A stretch of 64,000 bases of DNA. Source: Calothrix sp. PCC 7716 (GTDB taxonomy: Bacteria > Cyanobacteriota > Cyanobacteriia > Cyanobacteriales > Nostocaceae). A program made the translations under genes and the position numbers. The stretch is taken from assembly GCF_019977735.1 (NCBI RefSeq), contig NZ_AP025018.1:3596001-3660000 (forward strand), given 5' to 3'. Of the stretch, positions 1-8,854 are shown piece after piece (positions within the stretch are counted from its first letter, which is position 1; each line of letters begins with the position of its first letter). Under the pieces are notes generated by a model. It did no database searches. It worked only from the letters and a program-made list of their open reading frames with translations, and was not told the origin of the DNA.

Positions 1-972
1 CTGTTCTAAATCTTTTAAAGGTCGTTGTTCGCTAATCAGTAATTCAAAAGGAATTTTACGACTTGCAATTAGTGACAACGCTTCACGCACAAAATAAGGC
101 GTGTTATGAAATACACCTTTAATTGTCAATTCGCTGTAATGTAACACCTCTGTACTTACAGAAATATTTGTATTTTTAGGACATCCGCCAAATAAGTTTA
201 CAGTGGCGCCTCCCCTGGCACAAGCAATTGCTGTCTCCCATACAGTTTTATCTCCTGTTGCTTCAATAACTATATCGGCGCCGTAACCATCTGTTAATTC
301 TTTTACTCTTTCTGCAATATCTGGCACCTTATGATAATTAAAAGCTTCTACTGCCCCAAATTTTTTCGCTATCTCTAATCTTTGATCGTTCCCACCAAAA
401 ACTAGTACTTTTGCATTGTAATCTAAAACGAGTTTAGCAACAAACATTAAACCAATGGCGCCATCACCAAGCAAAACAACTTTATCACCTGGTTTAATAT
501 TGGAGCGGGCAACACCATGCAATACACACGCTAGCGGTTCCGTCATTGCTGCAAGTTGATATGGTACATCAGGCAACAATAATAAATTCTGCTCAACAAT
601 AGTAGCAGGAATTTTAAGATATTGTGCGAATGTACCGTTGTTCCAAGTTAAATTCGGACAAAGCGAAAATTCTTGCTTTTTACAAAAGAAACAGTGACCG
701 CAGGGTGCAGAATTATTTGCAACCACAGCGTCACCAATTTTCCATTTGGTCACACCAGCACCAACAGCAACAATTTCTCCTGCTGCTTCATGTCCAAACA
801 AAGTGGGAGGTTTTAGCATTTTTGCATGACCACCCCTCTTCCATACCTTTAAGTCTGTGCCACAAGTTGTTGCAGCATGTACTTTGATGACGACTTCACC
901 TGTATTAGGTATGGGGTCGTTTATATGTTCAAGCCGTAAATCTTCTTGACCGTAAAGTAAAGCAGCGAGCAT
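1..972 (-). CDS. Zinc-dependent medium-chain alcohol/polyol dehydrogenase, 3' end cut by window
   Basis: This is an NAD(P)-linked medium-chain dehydrogenase of the sorbitol/threonine dehydrogenase type. 324 residues are visible, beginning MLAALLYGQEDLRLE, and the frame runs off the left edge; family members have about 340-350 residues, so only the tail is missing. The N-terminal GroES-like half has the catalytic-zinc motifs CGTDLKVW and GHEAAGEIV and the structural-zinc pattern C-x2-C-x2-C-x7-C (CGHCFFCKKQEFSLC). The nucleotide-binding half has GDGAIGLM. The ATG lies directly beside a dispersed inverted repeat (974-1035), so no native Shine-Dalgarno is visible and the repeat may carry or have replaced the 5' leader. 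The substrate cannot be read from sequence. Confidence 0.88.
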   Translation of the reverse strand, partial: MLAALLYGQEDLRLEHINDPIPNTGEVVIKVHAATTCGTDLKVWKRGGHAKMLKPPTLFGHEAAGEIVAVGAGVTKWKIGDAVVANNSAPCGHCFFCKKQEFSLCPNLTWNNGTFAQYLKIPATIVEQNLLLLPDVPYQLAAMTEPLACVLHGVARSNIKPGDKVVLLGDGAIGLMFVAKLVLDYNAKVLVFGGNDQRLEIAKKFGAVEAFNYHKVPDIAERVKELTDGYGADIVIEATGDKTVWETAIACARGGATVNLFGGCPKNTNISVSTEVLHYSELTIKGVFHNTPYFVREALSLIASRKIPFELLISEQRPLKDLEQ

Positions 973-973
973 A

Positions 974-1035
974 AGAAACCGGGTCTCTACCCGAATTGTT
1001 TTTTACTACAATATCAATAAAGAAACCCGGTTTCG
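974..1035. repeat. Dispersed inverted-repeat element, copy 1
   Basis: The arms AGAAACCGGGTCTCT (974-988) and AGAAACCCGGTTTC (1021-1034) are inverted with one mismatch around an AT-rich spacer. A second copy with perfect 15-bp arms and a recognisably similar spacer lies at 8855-8920, and a lone arm at 40942-40955. No ORF is inside. It resembles a small non-autonomous mobile element. Confidence 0.75.
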
Positions 1036-1038
1036 CTG

Positions 1039-1218
1039 CTATGATTGCGAAACAACTCCAAGAATTCTAGATTCTCCTCCTGTGGGCGCGCGATTAACTG
1101 TTAGTAAAGAAACTTCTTGGCGACAAGATTGACATAACCAGTAAACTTTACCGTGGCGAACGTGACGCAACAGCATGGAACTACCGCAACAGGGGCAACT
1201 GTTAGCTCTCATACTCAT
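1039..1218 (-). CDS. Small zinc-ribbon protein (59 aa)
   Basis: The 59-residue protein starts MSMRANSCPCCGSSML and contains two cysteine knuckles, CPCC (residues 8-11) and CQSC (29-32), separated by a basic stretch (LRHVRHGKVYWL). This is the arrangement of a treble-clef or zinc-ribbon fold. An AAGGAG Shine-Dalgarno lies about 9 nt before the ATG, and the ORF ends in TAG just before the dispersed repeat. Short zinc-ribbon proteins of this shape are common uncharacterised proteins in cyanobacteria; nucleic-acid binding is a guess. It sits between the dehydrogenase and the glycosyltransferase, all on the minus strand. Confidence 0.72.
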   Translation of the reverse strand: MSMRANSCPCCGSSMLLRHVRHGKVYWLCQSCRQEVSLLTVNRAPTGGESRILGVVSQS

Positions 1219-1291
1219 ACTATTGTTCTCCTTTTAAATTATTTAACGTTGTTGATTTGTTCTTGATTAAGGGCCATGCACGCCCAACTGA

Positions 1292-2362
1292 TTAAAATTT
1301 GATTTTGGCTGCGTGGATACGTCCGTTCTGATTAATGCGAGTTTGAATGATTTTTTCATACACTTGCTCGTATCCATCAACCATGCGAGTCACGCTAAAG
1401 TTTTTTTCTACATGTTTGCGACAGTCATGACGGCTAAGTTGCAGCGCTACAGGAACCATTGCGGCCATTTCCTCATAACTAGTACAAACCATTCCAGTCA
1501 CTCCGTGGGCAATAACCTCTGGTACGGCGCCCATATTCATTGCAATCACTGGCGTACCAGTTGCCATTGATTCAATCATTACCAGACCAAAAGGTTCTCG
1601 CCAGGTAATTGGAAATAGTGCGAGTGCAGCATTACCTAAAAGTTCAACCTTTTGGGCATTACTAACTTCTCCTAAAAACTCGATATGCTCACCATCGATA
1701 TGTGGAGCTATTTCGCGTTCAAAGAATTCTGCGTCTACTACATCCACTTTTCCAGCCATTTTTAGGCGCCATCCAGTCGCACGCGCAATGTTAATTGCAT
1801 GTTGCGGGCCTTTTTCGGGTGAAAAGCGTCCTAAGAATGCTAAGTAAGGCTTAGTTCCCTGTTGTTGAGCAATAAATGGATAGTCTTCTAGGTTAATACC
1901 GTTGTAAACTGTATCAACGTAATTAAGGTCTATTTGACGTTGAGTGTTGCTAATGCTAACAAATGGTTGCTTTTTATGATGGGTGTAAACGTTGATATTT
2001 TCACTGTTAAAACTGCCATGCAACGTATGCACCGTTGGTGTTGGTACAAAGTTAGCGCTTAGTAATGCCGGAACCCCTACATGGGAGTGAATAATGTCGA
2101 ATTCCTCAGCGCGCTGATAAACTTGGCTTAGTTCGAGCGTTTCGTATGCCGAATATTCCCGTAAATTTGGGTCTAAACGTAATGCACGCGGACAAACTGC
2201 TTCGAGCTTCGCTAGTGTATATGAATCACCAGACGCGAATAAAGTAACATCGTGACCTCGACGTACTAATTCATCTGTCAGACGACTCACTACCAGTTCG
2301 ATGCCTCCGTAAGTTGGAGGTGGAACCCGTTCCCATAAGGGAGCTACTTGAGCGATTTTCAT
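1292..2362 (-). CDS. Glycosyltransferase family 4 protein
   Basis: A 356-residue retaining GT4-type (GT-B fold) glycosyltransferase. The N-terminus MKIAQVAPLWERVPPPTYGG with the downstream IELVVSRLTDELVRRGHDVTLFASG is the usual acceptor-domain start. The C-terminal Rossmann domain has FLGRFSPEKGPQHAI and the signature EPFGLVMIESMATGTPVIA, whose two glutamates are seven residues apart, then GAVPEVIAHGVTG. No membrane segment is seen, so it is a cytoplasmic or peripheral enzyme, probably building an exopolysaccharide, lipopolysaccharide or glycolipid sugar. Donor and acceptor are unknown. It appears to be transcribed alone; the upstream region holds no gene on the same strand. Confidence 0.9.
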   Translation of the reverse strand: MKIAQVAPLWERVPPPTYGGIELVVSRLTDELVRRGHDVTLFASGDSYTLAKLEAVCPRALRLDPNLREYSAYETLELSQVYQRAEEFDIIHSHVGVPALLSANFVPTPTVHTLHGSFNSENINVYTHHKKQPFVSISNTQRQIDLNYVDTVYNGINLEDYPFIAQQQGTKPYLAFLGRFSPEKGPQHAINIARATGWRLKMAGKVDVVDAEFFEREIAPHIDGEHIEFLGEVSNAQKVELLGNAALALFPITWREPFGLVMIESMATGTPVIAMNMGAVPEVIAHGVTGMVCTSYEEMAAMVPVALQLSRHDCRKHVEKNFSVTRMVDGYEQVYEKIIQTRINQNGRIHAAKIKF

Positions 2363-2886
2363 AACTTGTGAAAGGTACAGGTGAAATGGTCTGATATTTC
2401 AGAACCAATATTTCAGATGTGGTAGAGCATTTATACTCAGCCACCAACAGTTTACATTAAATCAAGGCACCTACTAGAAAAGATATTTTCCGGTTAACCG
2501 TACTTGACACAATGTATTTACTGACTTCTGCTAACCAGTCATTAATCATTAGGTAACTACACTAATAACATTACAATCAACTATGAATACACTTCATCTA
2601 TCCTGGGGATCATTGAAAGCAATACGAGAATATAGGTTAAACAATATGAATCGTGATTTATCGCGCAAATATTATACCCTATCCAAAACCTCACAAAATA
2701 GGTAACCGTTCAGCGGGCGCCTGTGAACAACAAAAAACTACGAAAAAGAAAATATAACTTTACAAATATAAATTAAGATTTTAGTCAGATGCACTACAAA
2801 ATTTCATCACTAAGTTGTAATATTAATGAATGCTAATATTTTGCTATTATATACATAAAAAATACTAATCAATACTGATAGTACGT
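2363..2886. other. AT-rich intergenic region
   Basis: This 524-bp stretch lies between the divergent glycosyltransferase and xth genes. No ORF with codon-like structure, tRNA or recognisable RNA was found. It presumably holds the promoters of both genes, but I could not assign boxes with confidence. Confidence 0.5.
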
Positions 2887-2909
2887 AAGGTGGGCAATGC
2901 CCACCATAC
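2887..2909. repeat. GGTGGGCANTGCCCACC hairpin (type B)
   Basis: A near-perfect palindrome, GGTGGGCAATGCCCACC, with flanking AA and ATAC. Other copies are at 3717-3740, 20804-20823, 24577-24599 and, split by a MITE, at 39387-39599. It lies about 28 bp before xth, so it may be transcribed in that leader. Confidence 0.8.
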
Positions 2910-2936
2910 AAATAAAAATTATTAACATAAAAAATA

Positions 2937-3719
2937 ATGAAAATTGCTACTTGGAACGTTAACTCAATTCGTACACGCTTAGAACATGTTGCCTCCTTCT
3001 TAGAAAAAAACCCTGTTGATGTGCTTTGCGTGCAAGAGACCAAAGTTGTTGACAAAGACTTTCCGCACGACCAGTTTGAAGCATTAAATTATCACATATA
3101 TATATATGGACAAAAATCTTATAACGGAGTTGCTATACTTAGTAAAAAACCACTCGAACAAGTAAGTACAGGTTTCACGAGTATACTTCCCGAATTAGAC
3201 CCAATATGGGATGAACAAAAACGAGTTATTACGGGTGTAATTGACTCTGTGAGAATTTTAAATCTCTACGTACCTAATGGTTCCGAAGTCGGTTGTGATA
3301 AATACGAATTTAAATTACATTGGCTGACCGTACTGCGAAAATACCTGGAAGCCTTATTATTAGAGAATCCTAACATTTGTATGTGTGGTGACTTTAATAT
3401 TGCCCTTGAAGATAAGGATATTCACGAAAAAGCCGATATAAAAAATCACATCATGTCATCTGATGCCGAACGTCAAGCTCTCAAAAATGTTCTTGAACTG
3501 GGTTTTGCGGATGCTTTTCGTAAATTTACTTCCGAAGCAGGTCATTACAGTTGGTGGGACTACCGCGCGATGGCATTCCGTCGTAATATGGGCTGGCGCA
3601 TTGACCATCATTACTTAACACCCGAACTATACGAACGCGCACTAAGTTGTGTAATTGATAAGGCGCCGAGAAAACTAGAAAAACCCAGTGATCATGCTCC
3701 GGTTATAGTGGAATTGTAA
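2937..3719 (+). CDS. xth: Exodeoxyribonuclease III
   Basis: A 260-residue AP endonuclease/3'-5' exonuclease of the ExoIII family, used in base-excision repair. The catalytic blocks are in order: MKIATWNVNSIRTR (Asn for Mg), VLCVQETKV (metal-binding Glu), NLYVPNG, CGDFNIA (Asp/Asn pair), and the C-terminal WRIDHHYLT and SDHAPVIVEL, with the catalytic Asp-His. Length matches the family (about 255-270). The ATG at the first Met is the standard ExoIII start. A type B hairpin overlaps the stop codon and probably acts as a transcript end. It is a single gene facing away from the PIN toxin pair. Confidence 0.95.
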   Translation: MKIATWNVNSIRTRLEHVASFLEKNPVDVLCVQETKVVDKDFPHDQFEALNYHIYIYGQKSYNGVAILSKKPLEQVSTGFTSILPELDPIWDEQKRVITGVIDSVRILNLYVPNGSEVGCDKYEFKLHWLTVLRKYLEALLLENPNICMCGDFNIALEDKDIHEKADIKNHIMSSDAERQALKNVLELGFADAFRKFTSEAGHYSWWDYRAMAFRRNMGWRIDHHYLTPELYERALSCVIDKAPRKLEKPSDHAPVIVEL

Positions 3720-3740
3720 GGTGGGCAGTGCCCACCCTAC
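3717..3740. repeat. Type B hairpin at the xth stop codon
   Basis: GGTGGGCAGTGCCCACC starts within the TAA context of xth and lies between convergent genes (xth on plus, PIN toxin on minus). The position suits a bidirectional terminator, though no U-tract follows. Confidence 0.7.
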
Positions 3741-3758
3741 TGACTTATGTCTAGTTCG

Positions 3759-4199
3759 CTATATAACCTTTATCTCAGTTAATTCACGCACATAGGAAGG
3801 TCTAGGCGCCAGTTGTCTAATCATAGCTATATCAGCCGTCCAAAACTCAGCAGAGAAACTTTCTGCACAAGCTAAGAAGACAGCATCATAAAGAGTTGGC
3901 AACCCATAATCTGCTGCTATTTGCCACGCTCTAACTCGAATCGCTTCTGTTTCAATGTAATCAATTGGTAATTCGCAAAAATCCTCAAAAATTTCTTGTG
4001 CCTCTTGTATAATAATGCTTCCGGCACGAGTTTTCTTTCGTAATACCGAACCAACTTCTGCCCAGGCGAATGTGGGAGCAACTATACGGATATTTTGACT
4101 CAAAGCTTCATCCATTAATATTTTGGCTTGAGCTTGATACAGTTCTGGCACTAAGTAAGGTATCCAAACACTTGTATCGATACACAAAACTTTAGTCAC
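3759..4199 (-). CDS. PIN-domain ribonuclease toxin (VapC-like)
   Basis: A 146-residue PIN-domain protein, the Mg-dependent RNase fold of VapC toxins. The acidic residues of the active site are visible: Asp in VLCIDTSVW, Glu in FAWAEVGSVLRKK, Asp in LYDAVFLACAE and Asp in FWTADIAM. Length is typical (130-150). It overlaps the upstream antitoxin gene by 8 bp, the usual coupled layout of type II toxin-antitoxin modules. The target RNA is unknown. No truncation is visible, so the module is probably functional. Confidence 0.85.
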   Translation of the reverse strand: MTKVLCIDTSVWIPYLVPELYQAQAKILMDEALSQNIRIVAPTFAWAEVGSVLRKKTRAGSIIIQEAQEIFEDFCELPIDYIETEAIRVRAWQIAADYGLPTLYDAVFLACAESFSAEFWTADIAMIRQLAPRPSYVRELTEIKVI

Positions 4200-4452
4200 G
4201 TCGTTCTTTGCCTTCTCTTAAATTGCGAATCAAATCGATTGAACTTTCTTGTGTATCAGTTCTGTTTTTTATTTTTTGACTACGGGCAACAATTCGTTGA
4301 TGTGCAGCAATGCCTTTGCGTCGTCGTAATTCTCGCTCAACAGCATCTATTACCAAGTCATTAAATGACTCATTACCATCTTTAAAACTTTTTGCGGTTT
4401 CAAGCAAACCAGACGGAAAACGGATAGTTACAGCTTCACGTTCCATACCCAT
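4192..4452 (-). CDS. Antitoxin of the PIN module (ribbon-helix-helix-like)
   Basis: A small protein of about 86 residues preceding and overlapping the PIN toxin. The region MEREAVTIRFPSGLLETAKSFKDG followed by SFNDLVIDAVERELRRRKG looks like a short beta strand plus two helices, the layout of ribbon-helix-helix antitoxins, with a basic C-terminal tail that would wrap the toxin. The frame is open up to a TTG at 4470, but an ATG at 4452 (MGMEREAV) or 4446 (MEREAV) fits better; I chose 4452. No strong Shine-Dalgarno is visible. It would neutralise the toxin and autoregulate the pair. Confidence 0.75.
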   Translation of the reverse strand: MGMEREAVTIRFPSGLLETAKSFKDGNESFNDLVIDAVERELRRRKGIAAHQRIVARSQKIKNRTDTQESSIDLIRNLREGKERRD

Positions 4453-4571
4453 ACATTTATATGCAACCAAGTTATGATACCAACTATTGTAACCATAATT
4501 GATGGCTCAAGACAAAAGTAAATCATTAAAATTGATGAAGACCCCAAACCCAAAATCTATCTAAAACCCTT

Positions 4572-5447
4572 ATGTTTTTGGTAACAGGAGCAACTGGTGA
4601 TATCGGGCGCCGCGTAGTGAGGCTTTTACGCGAATCGGACAAACAAGTACGTGCGTTCGTTCGTTTGACTTCACATTATGGTGAGTTAGAACATCGAGGC
4701 GCCGAGTTATTTATCGGTGACTTACGTTTTGAGCGCGATATAAAAAAAGCTTGTCAAGGTGTTCGATATATCATTAGTACTCATGGTTCTGATGGTGATG
4801 CAGTGGCGTTAGACTACCGTGCGAACATAGAACTAATTGACCAAGCCAAGGTAAATGGAGTAGAGCATTTTGTATTTATTTCTGTACTAGGTGCAGATAG
4901 AGGTTATGAAGATGCACCTGTATTTAAGGCAAAACGTGAAGTAGAAAAGTATTTAGTCTCTAGTGGCTTAAATTACACTATTTTACGTCCGGCTGGTTTA
5001 GCATCTAATTTATTACCGCTTGCCGAACGTTTTCGTGAAACCGGGATATATGTACTTATCGGCGACCCCAAAAATCGAACTTCGATAGTTTCTACCGACG
5101 ATTTGGCGAAAATAGCTGTTAATTCAGTTAGCGTTATTGGCGCCCGTAATCAAATTTTTGCTGTGGGTGGGCCTTCAATATTAACCCGTGAAGATATACC
5201 GCGTACATTCAGTCGTATTTTTAATAAAGAGCCAGTTATAATCAATGCACCATTATTTTTAGTCGATGGGTTCCGGGGTGCATTAGGATTGATTAATCCC
5301 CAGGCGCAAAAATCCTTTGGAACCTTTAGAACATTGCTAGCAAACGAGTTTTTCTGTAAAACTGAAGAAATTACTAATTTAGAAGCTATTTTCACTTTCC
5401 CCCTGGAACCGTTGGAAAGCTTCTTAAAACGCTATCTTTCAATATAA
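4572..5447 (+). CDS. NmrA/Ycf39-like SDR family oxidoreductase
   Basis: A 291-residue atypical short-chain dehydrogenase. The N-terminal dinucleotide-binding motif GATGDIGRRVVRLL (GxxGxxG) and the following VRAFVR suit NADP binding. Further landmarks are LFIGDLRFERDI, HFVFISVLGAD and YTILRPAGLASNL. The classical YxxxK catalytic pair is not obvious, as in NmrA and Ycf39 proteins, which act as redox sensors or assembly factors. The HlyD gene starts 17 bp downstream on the same strand, so they may be co-transcribed, though no functional link is evident. Confidence 0.82.
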   Translation: MFLVTGATGDIGRRVVRLLRESDKQVRAFVRLTSHYGELEHRGAELFIGDLRFERDIKKACQGVRYIISTHGSDGDAVALDYRANIELIDQAKVNGVEHFVFISVLGADRGYEDAPVFKAKREVEKYLVSSGLNYTILRPAGLASNLLPLAERFRETGIYVLIGDPKNRTSIVSTDDLAKIAVNSVSVIGARNQIFAVGGPSILTREDIPRTFSRIFNKEPVIINAPLFLVDGFRGALGLINPQAQKSFGTFRTLLANEFFCKTEEITNLEAIFTFPLEPLESFLKRYLSI

Positions 5448-5464
5448 TACCAATCAAAAATTTT

Positions 5465-6961
5465 ATGCGTTCTCCCTTAGCTGCAAACGCTGCACAAGCA
5501 CGTCAAACAAAACAAGTATTCGCTCGACCAGAAGAACAGTTATCTTTTGAACTAGGCAAAGCCGTACAAGAGTTACCACCTCTGTATACAAGATTACTAG
5601 CTGGTACAATTACTGCGATAGTTTTTGGTACTATCGCGTGGGCACATTTTTCTAAAGTTGATGAAGTGGCAACGGCGCCTGGAGAACTGATAGCTTCAAC
5701 TCAAGTACGTCCTGTAACATCAATTGGTAATGGTTCGATTACCGCAGTACGTGTAAAAGAAGGGCAACGTGTAGTTAAAGACCAAGTATTAGTCGAACGT
5801 GACCCAGAATTTCAGAAATTAGATGTAACGCGGTTAGCGCAGTCTGCAAAACTCATTCAACAAGATTTACGGCGCCTTGATGCCGAGCGCACAGGCAATA
5901 AAAGTTCTGGAAATCCAATTCAAGATGAGCTTTTAGCGTCACGCTTACGAGATTTTGAAGCAAAACAAGCTGCTGCAGAAGCTGAAGCAAATAAACAAGC
6001 TGCTTTAATAGAGCAAGCAAAAGTTCGGCTGACTCGCTTGCAAGAAAACTTCGCAAACGCACAAACGAGTCTTACCAACGCTCAAACAAACCTCGCAAAC
6101 GCTCGACAACTACGTGAAAAAGTAGATCAAAACGTAGCACTTGCCAAACAGCGTGAGCAAAGTATGCGTACTTTAATTGGTAATGGCGCCGTTCCGCGAC
6201 TCGACTACCTCGAAGCACAAGACCGACTCAACCGTGCAAATGCTGAAACCACCCGTGCTTCCGATGAAATTACAAATAACCAAAATAAAATTACCGAAGC
6301 ACAAGACAAAGTAACCTCACTACAAAAAGATATTGCCGCTCAGGTTCAAGAAATACGCCAAGCGCAAGCTGCTTTTGTATCCGCTAAAAAGCAAGCCGAC
6401 CGTCTCGCATCTGAACGTCAAAGCGAAGTATTAACGCAAATCAACAGGCGCCGTGAAGAATATACAGATATAAGCGGTAAACTAGAACAAGCCCGTAAAC
6501 AAACCGAGTACGAAACGATTAAATCACCAGTTGCAGGAACAGTATATAAAGTCAAAGCAACCAAGGGACCAGTACAATCGGGTGAAGAATTATTATCAAT
6601 ACTACCTGATGGCGAAGAACTAATGCTGGAAGTAAAAGTTCTTAACCGCGATATTGGTTTTATCCGTCAGGGAATGAAAACTAAAGTCAAAATGGCAACA
6701 TTCCCTTTCCAAGAGTTCGGTACAATTGAAGGTGAGGTTGCTAAAGTCAGCCCGAATGCGATTGTAGATAAAGAACTAGGATTAGTATTTCCAACCCGAA
6801 TTAAACTAAATAGACACTCAGTAATGGTACGAGGAGAAGAAGTACAATTTACGCCTGGTATGACCGCGAATGGCGAAATAGTAACTCGCCAAAAATCAGT
6901 TTTAACCTTTATTATGGAGCCGATTACTCGCAGATTTAGCGAAGCTTTCTCGGTCAGGTAA
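5465..6961 (+). CDS. HlyD family periplasmic adaptor of a type I secretion system
   Basis: A 498-residue membrane-fusion protein. A cytoplasmic N-terminus (about 1-44) is followed by one membrane span (LLAGTITAIVFGTIAW), a half-lipoyl motif (RPVTSIGNGSITAVRVKEG), a very long Ala/Gln/Lys-rich coiled coil (about residues 100-335, with RQAQAAFVSAKKQADR), the second half-lipoyl (YETIKSPVAGTVYKV) and a beta-barrel C-terminus ending in a re-entrant tail. This is the bridge between an inner-membrane ABC exporter and the outer-membrane channel. The matching ABC exporter lies at 14699-17470, with three candidate substrate proteases in between. Length is slightly above the HlyD average because of the long coiled coil. 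Confidence 0.92.
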   Translation: MRSPLAANAAQARQTKQVFARPEEQLSFELGKAVQELPPLYTRLLAGTITAIVFGTIAWAHFSKVDEVATAPGELIASTQVRPVTSIGNGSITAVRVKEGQRVVKDQVLVERDPEFQKLDVTRLAQSAKLIQQDLRRLDAERTGNKSSGNPIQDELLASRLRDFEAKQAAAEAEANKQAALIEQAKVRLTRLQENFANAQTSLTNAQTNLANARQLREKVDQNVALAKQREQSMRTLIGNGAVPRLDYLEAQDRLNRANAETTRASDEITNNQNKITEAQDKVTSLQKDIAAQVQEIRQAQAAFVSAKKQADRLASERQSEVLTQINRRREEYTDISGKLEQARKQTEYETIKSPVAGTVYKVKATKGPVQSGEELLSILPDGEELMLEVKVLNRDIGFIRQGMKTKVKMATFPFQEFGTIEGEVAKVSPNAIVDKELGLVFPTRIKLNRHSVMVRGEEVQFTPGMTANGEIVTRQKSVLTFIMEPITRRFSEAFSVR

Positions 6962-6975
6962 TTTACAAACGTTAC

Positions 6976-7013
6976 ATATTGTAGAGACGTTACATGTAAC
7001 GTCTCTACAATAT
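6976..7013. terminator. Perfect 38-bp palindrome between convergent genes
   Basis: The half-site ATATTGTAGAGACGTTACA is followed by its exact reverse complement. It sits in the 55-bp gap between the HlyD gene (plus) and the subtilase gene (minus). A hairpin of this strength would stop transcription both ways. A partial relative (ACATTACATGTAACGTCTTT) is at 10721-10740, so it also belongs to a dispersed repeat family. Confidence 0.75.
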
Positions 7014-7016
7014 ATC

Positions 7017-8423
7017 CTACGAAGAAGGTAATAAACGTAAGTATGGTTCATACGGCGCCATAAATATTTTTCCGTAGCGCTCAAAGATATTTTGCGGGTC
7101 TTGTGGGTCTGTGGTGGCCATACTTGAGTAGTAGTCGTCAGATTTGTAAATTGTATTTTCTGTACTGTATTGGTAAATTGTTGAAGTGGTATTGACGGTA
7201 GTGTTTTCGGTTGTATTTATTCCACTAGTGTAATTATAAATGTTGCTGCTGTGCTTAGTAGATTCGATACTGTTAGAGAATGGATTAAAGCCAGAGAATA
7301 TATCACCAAAATTGAAGCTTGGAATAGTATTGTTACCTTGTCCAGAGTTTTTAGATGTTTCGGCAAGAATTTGTCGAACTTGACTGTCGTTAAGACTACG
7401 GTTTGCACTGAGCATCAACGCTACAACGCCTGCAACGTGAGGAGTTGCCATGCTGGTGCCACTATAACTTTCATAGCTATTATTGGGAACTGTTGAATAA
7501 ATACTAACTCCCGGCGCCGTTACATAAGTAAGCTGTTGATTTCCGGCACGGTTGGAAAAGTCCGCTAAATTACCATTTTTATCGACTGCTCCAACTGCTA
7601 CGCCCGTCTTTTCGGCATAGCGCGCGGGATAAATAGGTGATGCTCCACCACTATTACCTGCTGCCATGACAACTATGACACCTTTTCCACTGGCATAATT
7701 AAGAGCATCTTGCATTGTTTGATTAGCACCACCACCACCAAGACTTAAATTGATAACATTGGCGCCGTGGTCTACTGCATAGTAAATACCCTTGGTTATT
7801 GAATCATACGAACCAGAACCATTATCATCAAGTACTTTGACTGGCATAATTTTGGCATCGTAAGCAATTCCCGTTACACCATAGTCATTCTTTTCACCTG
7901 CTATCGTTCCAGAAACGTGAGTTCCATGTCCGTCTCTGTCCATTACATCTGAGTTGTTATCTACAAAGTTCCAACCGTGAACATCTCCTGCATAGCCATC
8001 GTTTGGGTCATCGTTGGGATTAGTCCAAATATTATCTTTTAAATCTACGTGATTAATATCAACTCCTGTATCTAGAACAGCAACGACAACTCCTTTACCT
8101 GTGTACCCTTTTGCCCAAGATTCAGGAGCCTTCAACATATCGGCACCCCAACCATTACCACCTGTATCAGGCACATCCGCAAAAGGTTGTTGACCAATAG
8201 ATGATGCAACAGCTGCTCCCGCATTCACTAACCCGTAACCATTATTAGAACTGTATGACTGAGAGAATGGTGTATTATTATTGTCATTGAAATTATTATA
8301 AAAACGACTGCGGCGCCTTAAATCTGTGTACGTATCAGTAGTTAAGCTATCAAATGAAGAACTCGAAGTTAGATTTATACTATTTTGTAATGCTAAATCA
8401 ATATTCTTATTATTAATAAACAT
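7017..8423 (-). CDS. S8 family serine peptidase (subtilase), likely secreted
   Basis: A 468-residue subtilisin-like protease. The catalytic triad and oxyanion residue are all present: Asp118 (VAVLDTGVD), His166 (RDGHGTHVSGT), Asn257 (AAGNSGG) and Ser324 (SGTSMATPHVAG). The N-terminal 100 residues (with RRRSRFYNNF and GYGLVNAGAAVASSIG) precede the catalytic domain without a Sec signal peptide or transmembrane segment. The last 110 residues are low-complexity, rich in Ser/Thr/Asn/Tyr. Absence of a Sec signal and the neighbouring HlyD and ABC exporter genes suggest type I export. It ends beside the 38-bp palindromic terminator. The specific substrate is unknown. Confidence 0.92.
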   Translation of the reverse strand: MFINNKNIDLALQNSINLTSSSSFDSLTTDTYTDLRRRSRFYNNFNDNNNTPFSQSYSSNNGYGLVNAGAAVASSIGQQPFADVPDTGGNGWGADMLKAPESWAKGYTGKGVVVAVLDTGVDINHVDLKDNIWTNPNDDPNDGYAGDVHGWNFVDNNSDVMDRDGHGTHVSGTIAGEKNDYGVTGIAYDAKIMPVKVLDDNGSGSYDSITKGIYYAVDHGANVINLSLGGGGANQTMQDALNYASGKGVIVVMAAGNSGGASPIYPARYAEKTGVAVGAVDKNGNLADFSNRAGNQQLTYVTAPGVSIYSTVPNNSYESYSGTSMATPHVAGVVALMLSANRSLNDSQVRQILAETSKNSGQGNNTIPSFNFGDIFSGFNPFSNSIESTKHSSNIYNYTSGINTTENTTVNTTSTIYQYSTENTIYKSDDYYSSMATTDPQDPQNIFERYGKIFMAPYEPYLRLLPSS

Positions 8424-8514
8424 AGGTATTTATCCTCAAAATTTACTTCCTGTGGCGACATTAAATATTTAATAGAACTTACGCTAACAAACTTACAAAA
8501 ATTTAATTATCCAT

Positions 8515-8614
8515 ATTGTGGAACAGATTGTGGAACAGATTGTGGAACAGATTGTAGAACAGATTGTGGAACAGATTGTGGAACAGATTGTGGAACAGGC
8601 ATCCTTGCCTGTTT
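8515..8614. repeat. Seven 12-bp tandem repeats grown from a hairpin arm
   Basis: Seven copies of ATTGTGGAACAG (8515-8598; copy 4 has one change) end exactly in GCATCCTTGCCTGTTT, the second half of a type A hairpin (TGGAACAGGCATCC...GCCTGTT). The 12-mer is the left arm of that hairpin, so the array looks like slippage or duplication of the arm. It lies in the leader region upstream of the subtilase gene. Confidence 0.88.
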
Positions 8615-8854
8615 AAACTATTGAGCGGGAAAGGATGCCAACCCCACGAGAAATGAGTCATGCACCAAATCTTAATTGTTGCTGAATTTATTTTGGCAAT
8701 ATATTTAAAAGAAAAGCTAATATTTCCTAGTAAATAATAACTAGGAGTTTAATATTAAATTTGCAGCTAGCTTTACAAAAACAGTTGAATAAAATAAGTT
8801 TTTTAAAAAATTTTGTTGTTAATGGTGAATATCAGGTTATTAACCTTGCACAAA

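Noticed and set aside
624-887. Plus-strand 87-codon ORF
   Set aside because: It is antisense to the clear zinc-dehydrogenase coding sequence and is Gln/His/Leu-biased as expected for a shadow frame.
8515-8614. Short regularly spaced repeats that could suggest a CRISPR array
   Set aside because: The units are directly adjacent 12-mers with no spacers and no cas genes; they derive from a hairpin arm.
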